Of a DNA stretch of 64,000 nucleotides, positions 52,432 to 62,192 are shown piece by piece. Positions within the stretch are counted from its first letter, which is position 1, and every line of letters begins with the position of its first letter. The notes below the pieces were generated by a model. That model was not told the DNA's origin, ran no database searches, and was given only the letters and a program-made list of their open reading frames with translations. Source of the stretch: Pseudoramibacter faecis. Its GTDB lineage: Bacteria > Bacillota > Clostridia > Eubacteriales > Eubacteriaceae. Position numbers and translations under genes: made by a program. The stretch covers positions 62,001 to 126,000 of the forward strand of contig NZ_JAYFFI010000003.1 of assembly GCF_036289405.1 (NCBI RefSeq), in the 5' to 3' direction.

Positions 52432-53396
52432 CGCGCCGCCTCCCTTGCCTCTTTCTGTTTGACGGATTCCGGCACCTGCCGGATCGTCCCGGCCTCCCTG
52501 TCATATTCATACACGCGGTCCGAAAGCTGGTCCTCCTTCGCCACCTGGGAGCGGTTGACGGCCCGCACCATCTCTCCGAGTTCTTTCGCATTGACCTCCG
52601 GGGATTTGGGGACGAGCAGGAGCTCATGGACAGAGGATGGGAGGATAAAAAAGCCCTCCGGGAGCAGCCGGTCCGCCTTTCCCAGGACGCCCGGATAGGA
52701 AAGGACGGCGGCCCCTTTGTTCTTGCTCACGTTGGAGAGGACATAGAGCTGCGAGGGCGTTTCCTCCGGTGCCGGGTTTTCCTGCTCCAGCAGGTTTGGT
52801 GCCGCGTCGCTGCCGAGTGCGAGGGCGAGCATGGTTTCCTCCAGCCGTTGCATGCAGGGCGGTTCCGCTTCCATGGCGTTTGCCTGCGCCTGCGAAAACA
52901 ACGTGTCCGTGTCAACAGCCCAATGCTCCATCAGCTCCTGGCTGACCTTGACGCTCCCGGTTCCTTCTTCCATCGGAAATTTCAGTTCCAGGATCAGTGC
53001 AAGGTCCTCCATCCGGCGGTGCGGCATCTGTGAGAGCATCTGCCGGTTATCCCTCCCGTTGACCAGCGTCACGGAAAGGTACTCTTTGACGCTCTCATAA
53101 TCCCCGTAGTCCAGGGAGCCGATAAGCCCCGTTTTGTCCCTGGCACGGGTTACAACATCCGCGATCTCACCCATGATCTCGTTCATCGGCCTGCCGTCTA
53201 TCGCGGCCTCCCGGTAGGGCTCCATGTAGATCACCGGGCCGACATGATCCCCTTTTTCATGGAAGGTGATCCCGACACGGCTCACGTTGTTGTTCTTCTT
53301 TGTCTCAATGACCCGGCACTGCATCTGATGATCTTCCGGGAAATATGCCATGATCCCTGCTGCGACATCATCTGCAAACATCCTTGTCTCGTTCAT
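52428..53396 (-). CDS. DUF5688-family ICE protein
   Basis: A 322-residue soluble protein typical of Tn1549-like elements (CRVIETKKNNNVSRVGITFH, NREMLSQMPHRR-like middle, ILPSSVHELLLVPKSPEVNA). Function unknown. The ATG at 53396 is chosen: AAAGGAG precedes it, and it overlaps the TGA of the small upstream ORF as ATGA. Confidence 0.8.
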   Translation of the reverse strand: MNETRMFADDVAAGIMAYFPEDHQMQCRVIETKKNNNVSRVGITFHEKGDHVGPVIYMEPYREAAIDGRPMNEIMGEIADVVTRARDKTGLIGSLDYGDYESVKEYLSVTLVNGRDNRQMLSQMPHRRMEDLALILELKFPMEEGTGSVKVSQELMEHWAVDTDTLFSQAQANAMEAEPPCMQRLEETMLALALGSDAAPNLLEQENPAPEETPSQLYVLSNVSKNKGAAVLSYPGVLGKADRLLPEGFFILPSSVHELLLVPKSPEVNAKELGEMVRAVNRSQVAKEDQLSDRVYEYDREAGTIRQVPESVKQKEAREAAR

Positions 53397-53506
53397 TTCT
53401 TCTGTGCTCCTTTCCCGCATTTTTCGATCTGCTCCTGATAGGCAAGCAGACGCCTTAGCTGCTTCTCCTCATCCACATGGGTTTTGGGTTCAATTTCCAT
53501 CTTCAT
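53393..53506 (-). CDS. Small ICE ORF, 37 residues
   Basis: MKMEIEPKTHVDEEKQLRRL then LAYQEQIEKCGKGAQKK, with GAAAGGAG before the ATG and an ATGA overlap to the DUF5688 gene, which suggests translational coupling. It is a charged, helical peptide of unknown role. Confidence 0.6.
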   Translation of the reverse strand: MKMEIEPKTHVDEEKQLRRLLAYQEQIEKCGKGAQKK

Positions 53507-53676
53507 TGATTCGCTCCTTTCAGAAAATACATGTGTTTCAAGGTACATTTACCAGGGGTTTCAGGGGCTGCCCCTGACAAGCGGCCTTTGTGCTCTCACA
53601 AAGGCGATGCTTGCTGGTATATGACAGTTCCGTTCTCCCGCATGGTCGAACAGTTACCACCAGCCGAAAAGAAAGG

Positions 53677-53871
53677 TCAGCGTTCCATATCCCTGCTGCG
53701 TCTTTTAGGGCGGGCAGAAAACTCAACACCCTGAAAATAGTCAGCATCCAGAATGTGCTCGCTGTTACGCCATTGAGTGTCTACCAGGTCCCTGGCATCC
53801 TGCTCGCTTTCTGCCTCCACGGTAACAGTCTTTTTCAGCGTTTCGGTGATCGTTACTTCGTATTCTTTCAT
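53677..53871 (-). CDS. DpnD/PcfM-like small protein
   Basis: A 64-residue protein beginning MKEYEVTITETLKKTVTVEA with SEQDARDLVDTQWRNSEHIL, the beta-helix pattern of the DpnD/PcfM family. It starts at 53871, overlapping the stop of the toprim gene. Confidence 0.75.
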   Translation of the reverse strand: MKEYEVTITETLKKTVTVEAESEQDARDLVDTQWRNSEHILDADYFQGVEFSARPKRRSRDMER

Positions 53872-54827
53872 CGTACATCGCTCCTTTCCTGATTCTGCTG
53901 CTTGCCGATCCCTTTCCGACGGCAAAGATAATCGTTGTAGTCCTTGCCGCCCGGTGGCAGGCATGTGGCAACTTCATACTGTCCGGATAACATCTCCGTC
54001 AGCGCATTAGCCGCCATGCGCCCGATGTGGTCATTATCCAGCCGCAGGATGATCCTGCGGATTTCAGGATGGTCTTTCAGATATTCTTTCAGCGCCAGAG
54101 GCAGGGAGCTTTCCTGAAGCTGCGCCCTCGGTTTGTAGACCCCGGCAAGGGAGAGCAGGTGTTCCTCCCGCCAGTCCGCGCCTTCCATCTTCCGGAGCGT
54201 GGCATAGGATAGCAGGTCAATGGCGCTCTCAAAGAGATGGAGGGTATCACTTTTGCTTTTTGCCGGGATGCTGAACGAAAACCGCTTGTCGCTCCCGGTC
54301 GCTTCACCTTTGAAATCCGTTCCGGTTCCCCGCAGGCTGGCATATCGGGGTTTCCCGTACCGGTCCATGCCGATAAAAACGGCATTGTGGTGGAGCAGGC
54401 TTTCATAGAGCCTGCCGGTGCTGATGCAATAGTCAATCAAATCCCGGTCAATTCCGCGCCCGGCCAGATACCGGATCACCCGGTCCGCCGTAGGGCTCGC
54501 TTCCGGAAGCAGCAGGGTCTTTACCTCTGACATTGGATGGGTGGCAGGAACAGGCGGAGATATTGCGTTGCTCCCGGCGGTACGCTCGACTGCCTCGGTA
54601 AACGGCAGCCCCCTGACCTTGATCAGATAATCCAGGGCAGAGCGCCCGCCGATCCCGCGGGAAAACCAGTACCACTTGCCGTTGGAAATTTTCAGGCTGT
54701 CATGCTTGCGCGTACAATAGGTGCTGCCGCCGAAGTGGACCAGCTCCTGCGGCTCATAGTTCTTCAGGTAGGTGTAAAGGTCCATCTCCCTGGCCTTTGC
54801 CACTACCTCCGGTGGGATATAGGGCAT
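53868..54827 (-). CDS. DUF3991 / toprim-domain protein
   Basis: A 319-residue protein with an N-terminal zinc-finger-like primase start (KISNGKWYWFSRGIGGRSAL) and a toprim fold (LHLFESAIDLLSYATLRKME, RRIILRLDNDHIGRMAANAL; acidic residues in ES and DND). It is probably a primase-like or DNA-processing factor for the transferred strand. Confidence 0.83.
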   Translation of the reverse strand: MPYIPPEVVAKAREMDLYTYLKNYEPQELVHFGGSTYCTRKHDSLKISNGKWYWFSRGIGGRSALDYLIKVRGLPFTEAVERTAGSNAISPPVPATHPMSEVKTLLLPEASPTADRVIRYLAGRGIDRDLIDYCISTGRLYESLLHHNAVFIGMDRYGKPRYASLRGTGTDFKGEATGSDKRFSFSIPAKSKSDTLHLFESAIDLLSYATLRKMEGADWREEHLLSLAGVYKPRAQLQESSLPLALKEYLKDHPEIRRIILRLDNDHIGRMAANALTEMLSGQYEVATCLPPGGKDYNDYLCRRKGIGKQQNQERSDVR

Positions 54828-54835
54828 AAAACCAC

Positions 54836-55174
54836 CTACCTTTCTTCGCGGCGCGCTCTGATGAAATCCGCCCGGATGATCTCGTTGGCCCTGTTTTCCA
54901 GCGTGTTGCGGACCTGGTCCATGTAGTCTGTCTCCCGGTCCGACCAGGACTTGAAAACATCAGATACCGGAGACCTTGACCGCAGCAGCGCCCTGGCCTG
55001 TTTTTCCGGCAGCTCCGCTTCCTCCATGCACATCACAATGTCCTCCCGGACACTGTACTCGTAGGCATGGCTCAGGATGTCCGTAGGCGGCAGCGCCAGA
55101 AGCCAGTCCCGGTACTTCATCTGTTCGGCGGACATCTTTTCATAGAGCCTTGTGTTCAGTTCCTCGTTTGTCAT
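54836..55174 (-). CDS. DUF3848-family ICE protein
   Basis: A 112-residue helical protein (MTNEELNTRLYEKMSAEQMK, WLLALPPTDILSHAYEYSVR). It is the first gene of the conjugation operon visible here. Related elements carry additional genes upstream (helicase, topoisomerase, YodL and similar) that are missing, so the operon seems shortened. Confidence 0.78.
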   Translation of the reverse strand: MTNEELNTRLYEKMSAEQMKYRDWLLALPPTDILSHAYEYSVREDIVMCMEEAELPEKQARALLRSRSPVSDVFKSWSDRETDYMDQVRNTLENRANEIIRADFIRARREER

Positions 55175-55242
55175 TTGATCTCACCTCCGATCTGAAATAG
55201 AAAAAGCCGGATGCTCCTTTGTAGGGAAACACCCGGCTATGT

Positions 55243-55277
55243 AAAAAACGGCTGATTTTCATTCAGAAAACCAGCCG
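55243..55277 (-). terminator. Intrinsic terminator between AraC/GyrI gene and conjugation operon
   Basis: Minus-strand stem CGGCTGGTTTTC/GAAAATCAGCCG followed by TTTTTT. A second stem AGCCGG/CCGGCT follows at 55205-55237. Confidence 0.85.
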
Positions 55278-55354
55278 GTTTGAAGATATTCGGTTATTAT
55301 GTGGAGAACACAACAGCACCATTAACTGCTGACCGCCGCTCTCTTGGTTACAAA

Positions 55355-56200
55355 TTATTCTTTCCTGGCAAGGGGAATCCAAAGCTCCATCTTATAATCG
55401 GGGCTATACATATCTCCCTCAGAATAAACCTCAAAGTCAGGCGTTCCCGCATGCATATAGCCCTGCTCCGGCAAGAACACTTCCATAGCGTATTTCCAAC
55501 CCTCGTGGATGCAGGTGGGAACAGGCCCCTTTAGTGACAGGATAGCATATTCCGCCGCCTTGATCTCCTTGACCTCAAACCCCATTTCTCTTGCCCTTGA
55601 AACGTCATTGACATGGTAGCAAGCCATATAGTTGATCTTGTTTGGCTTTTCCACATCAAAGCACATCCCATAGAGTTGCCCGTTCCCCAAGCGGGAAAGG
55701 GTGTCGTGATCGTACTTTTTGTAGAGCTGATCCCAAACCACCGGACAAGACGAGGACTCGATATTGTCCAGTTTGACCCCGGCCACGGCAAATCCACCTT
55801 TCTTTTGGATCTTCACGTCCATATGTTTTCCTCCTTTTACGCTGAGCGTCAGTTGAATGGGAGAAACGACCCGGTATGCTTCTCCGTTCCGTACTTCTGT
55901 AGGCGTAACGTGATGAAAACTCTTAAAAGCATTCGTGAAAGAATCCGGTGATTCGTAGCCGTACTTCATGGCAATGTCAATGATTTTTGCATTTGTTTCA
56001 TTGATCTCCATGGCTGCCTTCGTCAGCTTCCTGAGCCGGATATATTCCGACAGCGTCATGTTTGTCAGAATAGAAAACAATCTGCTGAACATGGCATAGG
56101 AATAACTTGACAGCACAGCGACCCGGCTCTCATCAATTACGCCATCCAGTTCGCTTTCAATATAGCGGATGGTTTCATTGAATGCTTTAATCATCTGCAT
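55355..56200 (-). CDS. AraC-family regulator with GyrI-like effector domain
   Basis: A 281-residue protein with an N-terminal AraC helix-turn-helix pair (YSYAMFSRLFSILTNMTLSE, IDIAMKYGYESPDSFTNAFK) and a C-terminal GyrI/SOUL-like ligand domain (KKGGFAVAGVKLDNIESSSC ... YKMELWIPLARKE). The ATG at 56200 after TAGGAGGTAATGTT is preferred; the frame is open for 37 more codons. It lies next to a decayed flavodoxin-ferredoxin gene. Confidence 0.88.
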   Translation of the reverse strand: MQMIKAFNETIRYIESELDGVIDESRVAVLSSYSYAMFSRLFSILTNMTLSEYIRLRKLTKAAMEINETNAKIIDIAMKYGYESPDSFTNAFKSFHHVTPTEVRNGEAYRVVSPIQLTLSVKGGKHMDVKIQKKGGFAVAGVKLDNIESSSCPVVWDQLYKKYDHDTLSRLGNGQLYGMCFDVEKPNKINYMACYHVNDVSRAREMGFEVKEIKAAEYAILSLKGPVPTCIHEGWKYAMEVFLPEQGYMHAGTPDFEVYSEGDMYSPDYKMELWIPLARKE

Positions 56201-56412
56201 AACATTACCTCCTACGACACAGATTGTAGCCGAGTTCCTTGCGATAAGCCCGATATTTCCCATACCAAAATCATCGTATTGGGCACGCCTTTCGTCGCGT
56301 CTATTCCCCAAATACTACTTAAATATTTCCTTTGCTTCAGCAGACGCAATTCTCTTTCCACACCTTATGCCCGCTGCCGATCATCAGAACGCCAAAGATA
56401 TGTCCCCGAAAT

Positions 56413-57166
56413 TTATGTTACATACTTACTAAACTGGCATTGTTCTTGTACTTTATCTCCAATAAGCGTAATTGCCTGCCTCGGACATTGACTGATGCAG
56501 CGGTAGCACATGGTACATTTATTGCTTAGAACCGCTTTTTATCTTTCACTGTAATATTGTGCATCGGGCAGATTTTGCTGCATAAACCACAGCCGACACA
56601 CTTTTTACTTATTTTTAATTGATCGGAATACCCTCTTGTTTTGCCCGAAAACCACAGTCTCTACCCGAACAATCCAGCCATATGAGAGAAAAACGAGATT
56701 CCCTCTTTTGGATATTTTCCACGCTGTATGTCTCGTGCCGTTTTTTCTATTTTCTCATCTGCGGCTATCACGATTTTTCTGTTTTCTTCAATGGATTTCT
56801 TTAATAGCTTGCTATCACAAACAGAATCAGGCATATGCATATGCAGACCGCCCAAAATGACAGCACCGTACTTCTTTAATAACCGTGCCGTACATCCTGC
56901 GCCATCGCCGCTGAAAGCTCTCATGATTGCAACACATAAAACCTGCTTTCCACTCCATATATCGCCGTTGGATTCAATAAAATCCCTAACCATAAAAAAG
57001 GCGCATTTGAGAATTGCGTCGGATACCCTAACACAATCATTTTCTCGCTCTTGATATGGTCAATGATATCGTCGTTTTCCAATGGGAGAGCTTTCGCATT
57101 TCGGTCCAAAAGGGATACGAGCTTTTCAATGCAGTGCTTTGTATTTCCCGTCCCAATTCCGACCAT
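56413..57166 (-). pseudogene. EFR1-type flavodoxin-ferredoxin protein, decayed
   Basis: Flavodoxin part: IGTGNTKHCIEKLVSLLDRN, then after one lost T near 56995 MVRDFIESNGDIWSGKQVLC. A TAG near 56665 interrupts it. The ferredoxin part has two 4Fe-4S motifs (CVGCGLCSKICPMHNITV; then, after another frameshift, CTMCYRCISQCPRQAITL). An intact gene would give an electron carrier; this one cannot. Confidence 0.8.
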
Positions 57167-57678
57167 AATTGTTACCTCCCTATGTATCCTATGTTCATTG
57201 ACTTTGCTCCCATAGTTGAAATCCTATTGCCATCACATGCACCGATTTTGGGAATTATTCTGTCCATCGTTTGCTCTCCATAAACCGGAATTGAGATTTC
57301 ATCTATTCCAAGAGGATTAATAATAGTTATATTTTATTATCAAACATATCTCAAGCCTCTGAAAACACTAAGTTCGTCGCAGGTGAGCTTTCCCTTGTGT
57401 TATATCTTCATCTTCCCATATGAGCTTACGAACTCTGATAAGGGAAAAAACAAAGGCACAAGATGTCCGGTGGGTCTACACTCCGTTTCGGTCCGTGCTA
57501 AACGCATATCCACTGGATATACAGCACCATCTGCTCTGTGCCGACCGAAGCGGCAGCGGAGACAAAGGAAATCCTATAAAACAGTATAACACAAAATAAA
57601 ATTGACATGGTGAACTGATTGAAATGCTTCTGATTTTTGTAACTGATGATTGATTGAACAAAAAGGAGATTTGATACG
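57167..57678. other. Region without recognisable genes
   Basis: About 510 bases. Short frames lack ribosome binding sites and family features. A weak GC-rich inverted segment (CCGGTGGG near 57467, CCGACCGAAGCGGC near 57541) is not clearly structured. Confidence 0.4.
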
Positions 57679-57814
57679 ATGAGAACGACATTTGCAGAAT
57701 ACAATCCACAACAAAACAGTATTGATGTATATACCAGTGCTGACTATATGCTCCGCTATTGATGAACCACTTGAATATACAAAACTATACCTTGATGGAA
57801 TTATGCGGATGTAG
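57679..57814 (+). pseudogene. DUF6061-like small protein with internal deletion
   Basis: After AAAGGAG the frame reads MRTTFAEYNPQQNSIDVYTS and ADYMLRY before a stop. The C-terminal motif IDEPLEYTKLYLDGIMRM follows in another frame. The middle of the protein is missing. Confidence 0.55.
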
Positions 57815-57852
57815 GTAGATTCAGAAGATTCATTAGAACCATTTTGACTTTA

Positions 57853-57887
57853 AAAGTGCTGGTGCAATTTGCAGCAGCACTTTTGTT
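57853..57887 (+). terminator. Stem-loop with T-run
   Basis: Arms AAAGTGCT/AGCACTTT followed by TTGTTAT on the plus strand, downstream of the small pseudogene. Confidence 0.6.
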
Positions 57888-58246
57888 ATAAAATTTACGA
57901 ATTATATTTGAATGATCCAATAAAATGGTTTTTTTAAACGTAGTTCATTTTTATTAGAATCTCTGACAAAACCAGTGACAATTCGCCATCACCCCCAATC
58001 GCTTTCTCCTGAATCTGCTGGGGAATATACAACTCACCTTTATTAAATGTAGAATTCTTTTTGTCCAAAATAGAGAAAACATAAAAAACTTACTGTGCCC
58101 TTTGGAAAAATAATAATTCTTATATTAACAATTTTTCCCAAATACTTAAATCATGCTTTTAGAAAATAAAGGATTTTATTGAAAGTATCGTTATGCTGGA
58201 ACATATTACAGGCAATCACCAAAAATGATCATAACAATTTATTATC
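57888..58246. other. AT-rich intergenic region
   Basis: About 360 bases between the small pseudogene's terminator and the end of the MATE gene. I see no gene or clear structure. Confidence 0.5.
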
Positions 58247-59590
58247 TTATAGAGGCACAGATTTTCTGTGTTTTTTCAGATATTTGTAAACAATACTCCA
58301 AAAACAATTCACAAGCATCCAGCCTATTCCTGTTGCAAGTGCCACTGAGCCAAGGCCCATCACAGGGAACAAAAACCATGAAATCACAACACGAATGAAA
58401 ATATGACCGGCTGCACCAATAAAAGGCACGAATACTTTTCCTATGCCATTATAGTAACCTGTAAATGTATTTCCAGTATAGCAAAACAGATAAAAGCCTG
58501 CAATCAGGCGAAGATACCGGATTCCTTCTTCAAAAGAGGTACCACTATTATTTCCCAGCATGAGAGCAATGGTCTGTGGTGCAAAAATAAACATGACGAG
58601 TGCAGCTAAAACACCGGTTCCGGCAAGCCAGCTCAGGCTGCAGCAAAATGTTTTTTGTACACGCTCATGTTTTCCAGCTCCGTAATTCTGGGCGGTCAGA
58701 ATTGATGTTGAGACAGATCCACTGCCTCCGATTGAATTAGCAAAACCTTCAATACGGGTTGCTGCAGTATATGCCGCAATCACATCAGTACCACCTGTAT
58801 TTACAGTTCCCTGAACCAGCAATTTCCCAAGATACAGACTGCTCTGATGAAGGCTTGTAATCAGACCGGTTTTCAAAAATTTAAGAATATCCTTATGGCT
58901 ACTGTTGCAGTCCTTCCGCTGTAATATCATTTCGTGGTGTGTTTTCCACAAATAGACAAAACAAAGGACTGCTGAAATAATCTGTGTGACTGCTGTTGCA
59001 ATTGCAGCGCCTTCTATTCCCTTTTGACATTTTCCAACTAAAATCACATCCAATACCAGATTTATAATCACAGACACAATTAAAACAAATAATGAAGCTT
59101 TGGTGTCTCCTGAGGCTCTAAGAAGCGATGCAAACAGATTATAGAAAAAAACAGCCGGAAAACTTAAGAATATCCAGAAAAGATAAGAAGCTATATAGCC
59201 ATATAGGTCTTCGGGTGTCTGTAACAGTGTTAACAATGGGTTCATACAGACAAGCCCTATAAACGTGAGAAACAGTGAGCACCCCATTCCGGCAACTAAG
59301 GCACTGAAATGCTGCCTTCGCAATTCAATCATGTTTTTTTGCCCGCATGCCTGCGCAAAAAGAATTGAAAACCCATTACAGCAGCCTACCAGTGCAAATA
59401 AAAATAAATTCATGGCAGTTCCTGCAATTCCTATAGCTGCAAATTCCTCTTTTCCTGCAAAACGTCCAACTACAAACGCATCAATTGTATTGTAGAATTC
59501 CTGCAATATATTTCCTGCCATCAGAGAAATCGCAAGACTCACCAGATAGGTGGATATATTTCCCTTTGTAAAGTCCTTATTATTGCTCAA
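58247..59590 (-). CDS. MATE-family multidrug/metabolite exporter
   Basis: A 447-residue inner-membrane antiporter with about 12 hydrophobic segments and family motifs in its first helix (LMAGNILQEFYNTIDAFVVG) and after (FAAIGIAGTAMNLFLFALVG). The frame is open to 59662, but the TTG at 59590 after GGAGGAATTAAC gives the normal family length. It is the last gene of a minus-strand set with two RraA-family genes and a YkvI-like transporter. Confidence 0.88.
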   Translation of the reverse strand: MSNNKDFTKGNISTYLVSLAISLMAGNILQEFYNTIDAFVVGRFAGKEEFAAIGIAGTAMNLFLFALVGCCNGFSILFAQACGQKNMIELRRQHFSALVAGMGCSLFLTFIGLVCMNPLLTLLQTPEDLYGYIASYLFWIFLSFPAVFFYNLFASLLRASGDTKASLFVLIVSVIINLVLDVILVGKCQKGIEGAAIATAVTQIISAVLCFVYLWKTHHEMILQRKDCNSSHKDILKFLKTGLITSLHQSSLYLGKLLVQGTVNTGGTDVIAAYTAATRIEGFANSIGGSGSVSTSILTAQNYGAGKHERVQKTFCCSLSWLAGTGVLAALVMFIFAPQTIALMLGNNSGTSFEEGIRYLRLIAGFYLFCYTGNTFTGYYNGIGKVFVPFIGAAGHIFIRVVISWFLFPVMGLGSVALATGIGWMLVNCFWSIVYKYLKKHRKSVPL

Positions 59591-59670
59591 GTTAATTCCT
59601 CCAGCCCCTGAAAATAGAGAATACTCCGCCATCAGGTCTGATAGCGAAGTATTCATTGTCAAATATAAGC

Positions 59671-60324
59671 CTAGGAGATTTTCTTTTGGGCTTCTATTAT
59701 TTTATCAAATCCATATATTTCCAATGTTGTTTTTCCCGCATTTAACTGCTTCACAATTTCCTGCTCATGTTGAAATTTATCAAGTGCTTTCTTAAATACA
59801 GTGTCTTCCTGTTCCTGCGGAATGACTACAATTCCATCACAATCGCCAAAGACGATGTCGCCAGGATTTACCACAATACCTCCGCAATGCACCGGAATAT
59901 TTATTTTAGCAAGGCTTTCTTTTACTGTGCCAGATGGATTAAATGCTCTTACAAATACCGGGAAGCCTAATTCCTTTATATCCTCCGCATCCCTGCAGCT
60001 TCCATCAATTACCACACCTGCAAGTCCATATTGTTTACAGGCTGTTGCCATGATATCGCCAAAATGTCCGGCGTTGGTATATCCATGTACATCCAGAATC
60101 AGTACATTGCCAGGTTTTGCTGCATAGATTGCCTGATGTAATGCCAGATTATCTCCCGGGAAACACTGGGCAGTAAAGGCACGTCCAATCATTTTCATCT
60201 TAGAATCAACCGGTTTGATTGCTGTATCCATTACACCCTGATTCGGTGTCTGGCTATTATTGTCTGCAATATTTCCAGTTGGTAATTTTATTAATTCTAT
60301 TTTTAATTCTTCTGTCAGATTCAT
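59671..60324 (-). CDS. RraA-family protein (aldolase/decarboxylase type), copy 1
   Basis: A 217-residue protein of the RraA / 4-hydroxy-4-methyl-2-oxoglutarate aldolase superfamily. Visible active-site elements are GVVIDGSCRDAEDIKELGFP (Arg-Asp pair) and VNPGDIVFGDCDGIVVIPQE. In this superfamily the Arg-Asp motif fits class II pyruvate aldolase or oxaloacetate decarboxylase activity rather than RNase E inhibition. It lies 7 bases after the transporter gene. Confidence 0.83.
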   Translation of the reverse strand: MNLTEELKIELIKLPTGNIADNNSQTPNQGVMDTAIKPVDSKMKMIGRAFTAQCFPGDNLALHQAIYAAKPGNVLILDVHGYTNAGHFGDIMATACKQYGLAGVVIDGSCRDAEDIKELGFPVFVRAFNPSGTVKESLAKINIPVHCGGIVVNPGDIVFGDCDGIVVIPQEQEDTVFKKALDKFQHEQEIVKQLNAGKTTLEIYGFDKIIEAQKKIS

Positions 60325-60331
60325 AATCCAT

Positions 60332-61525
60332 CTACCCTTCTGAAGCTTCTTTTAATTCATAGTTTTCGTCTAAAATACCATCCTTTTTATCTTTCCACAG
60401 TCTGTATGGAACACTGATAATGAGTGGGACAAGCATAACTGGACCAACAATCAGTGTAAATGTACCATATCCATATTTGATAATATTAAGTAATCCAAAG
60501 CTTGAACCAAATGTACATATCAGAATAAAGATAATGGCAATCACAAATTTTCTCATGAATGAATTACTGGTTGTCCATCTCTTTTCTATAATTGGTTCAA
60601 AACGGTTACAAACTGTAAAGATAAAGGCAACTGAGCTTGAAAGCATTGCTGCAATAGCAAACACAGCATATAAAATCCTTGAAATCCATCCTGAACCTGA
60701 AAGATTGTTAATCGCCCAGAGGGTCGGAATCTCTTCTTTCATAATATCAGGCATACCGGCTGCGAATATGAAAGTAAAAATCATCGTTGAACCTGCACAT
60801 AATACAGCTGTCACAATAGATTCAATTAATACATCCTTTCTTGTTTCAATGATTCCTTTTGAGGCCGGCACACAGGCTTCATAGCCGTTCATAAAGAATA
60901 CAACGATCATAAGCATTGAAAACCATGCCTGGATTCCGGAAAAGCCATACTCTGTATAGGAAATATGCTGTTGCATATAGCCTGTTGCAAGCGGGACTGC
61001 ATTTCCAAAACAAACTGCCGCCACATATCCACATATAACAAGAATTGCCAGTCCTAAAATCGTTCCTACTTTTCTAAGTACCCCTGCACCCCATAGCGCA
61101 AAAAGCAGTACCAACAGACAGAATCCAACCGTTCCCACTATTTTAGGCAGACCGAATATCTGATTTAAAAGAACCGCTGTTGTGGAAATCTGTGCAGAAA
61201 GTGCAATTAATACGACCACAATGACCTGTAACTCTTTAAAGGTTCCAAAGAAAATCTGCAATCCCTTTGGACGATAAATTGTATTGTAGGCTTCCCTGTA
61301 AGAATCAGGCTTATAAATCCGGTTAATCTCGAAAAGCAGGAGATTGAAAACAAAACACATAATCCCCGCCACAAGAGGTCCAAGAAAAATACCGATAAAT
61401 CCCTTGTTATTAAAATAAGATACCGTCTGTGTACCGGAAGCAAATCCAGGACCTACATATGCACCATACATAATTGCGGAAAGTGAAAATATTGCCGCAA
61501 ATTTTTTACCAAAATTCCCCCCCAT
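60332..61525 (-). CDS. YkvI-like membrane transporter (APC superfamily)
   Basis: A 397-residue protein with about ten membrane segments, starting GKKFAAIFSLSAIMYGAYVG and ending in a charged cytosolic tail. It resembles YkvI-type permeases of unknown substrate. The ATG at 61525 is chosen because AGGAGG lies 8 bases before it, overlapping the stop of the preceding RraA gene. Flanked by two RraA-family genes, it may import a hydroxy- or oxo-acid. Confidence 0.8.
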   Translation of the reverse strand: MGGNFGKKFAAIFSLSAIMYGAYVGPGFASGTQTVSYFNNKGFIGIFLGPLVAGIMCFVFNLLLFEINRIYKPDSYREAYNTIYRPKGLQIFFGTFKELQVIVVVLIALSAQISTTAVLLNQIFGLPKIVGTVGFCLLVLLFALWGAGVLRKVGTILGLAILVICGYVAAVCFGNAVPLATGYMQQHISYTEYGFSGIQAWFSMLMIVVFFMNGYEACVPASKGIIETRKDVLIESIVTAVLCAGSTMIFTFIFAAGMPDIMKEEIPTLWAINNLSGSGWISRILYAVFAIAAMLSSSVAFIFTVCNRFEPIIEKRWTTSNSFMRKFVIAIIFILICTFGSSFGLLNIIKYGYGTFTLIVGPVMLVPLIISVPYRLWKDKKDGILDENYELKEASEG

Positions 61526-61535
61526 AATTTTCCTC

Positions 61536-62192
61536 CTATGCTTCTTTTGACTGAAGTTTATGATAACCGAGTTTCTCTCTGGCTGTCTTAAGTGTGCTGC
61601 CAGACTTAACTTCAGCAATAATCTTCTGCTCTACTTCCTCAATATGCTGGGCAATTGCAAGCACTTCTTCAGCTTTTTCTTTTGGAACTACCAGCGCACC
61701 TGAATCATCTCCAAGTATGATATCTCCAGGACGTACCTGAACTCCTGAAATTGCAACAGGAATATTCACAGCATCAACTGTCACACGCTCTTTTCCTGTA
61801 ACCATATACTTTCCTTTTGTATAGATTCCGTAGCCCAGTTCCTTGATACCATTTACATCACGACAAACGCCATCAATCAGAGTTCCTTCGATTCCTTTGG
61901 TTTTGGCCGTGTAAGTCATGATATCTCCCCATACTGTGCAATAAGTTCTTCCGCCGTCATCGATTACAACAACCTGTCCTGGTTCTACATCGTCAATAAA
62001 ATCTCCTACATTTCCTTTGTCCATACCACATGGAATATAGTGTACTGTAAATGCCTCTCCGCAGATTTTATTGCCTTCTACGACCGCCTGAATTCCCAAC
62101 AATCCGCATGGAATTCCCAGTTTATCCATTGCATCAGAAATGCTTGCAGTATCCATTTTTTTTAGTGCTTTTATTAATTCTTTCTTATCCAT
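61536..62192 (-). CDS. RraA-family protein (aldolase/decarboxylase type), copy 2
   Basis: A 218-residue protein with the same motifs as copy 1 (GTLIDGVCRDVNGIKELGYG, VRPGDIILGDDSGALVVPKE) but clearly divergent. It is the first gene of the four-gene set. The start at 62192 follows AAAGGATTTTGACT. Confidence 0.85.
   Translation of the reverse strand: MDKKELIKALKKMDTASISDAMDKLGIPCGLLGIQAVVEGNKICGEAFTVHYIPCGMDKGNVGDFIDDVEPGQVVVIDDGGRTYCTVWGDIMTYTAKTKGIEGTLIDGVCRDVNGIKELGYGIYTKGKYMVTGKERVTVDAVNIPVAISGVQVRPGDIILGDDSGALVVPKEKAEEVLAIAQHIEEVEQKIIAEVKSGSTLKTAREKLGYHKLQSKEA

Noticed and set aside
28993..55174. Antibiotic-resistance cargo (vanB or tet as in Tn1549/Tn916)
   Set aside because: No van, tet(M), erm or similar genes are present; the cargo is the transport cassette.
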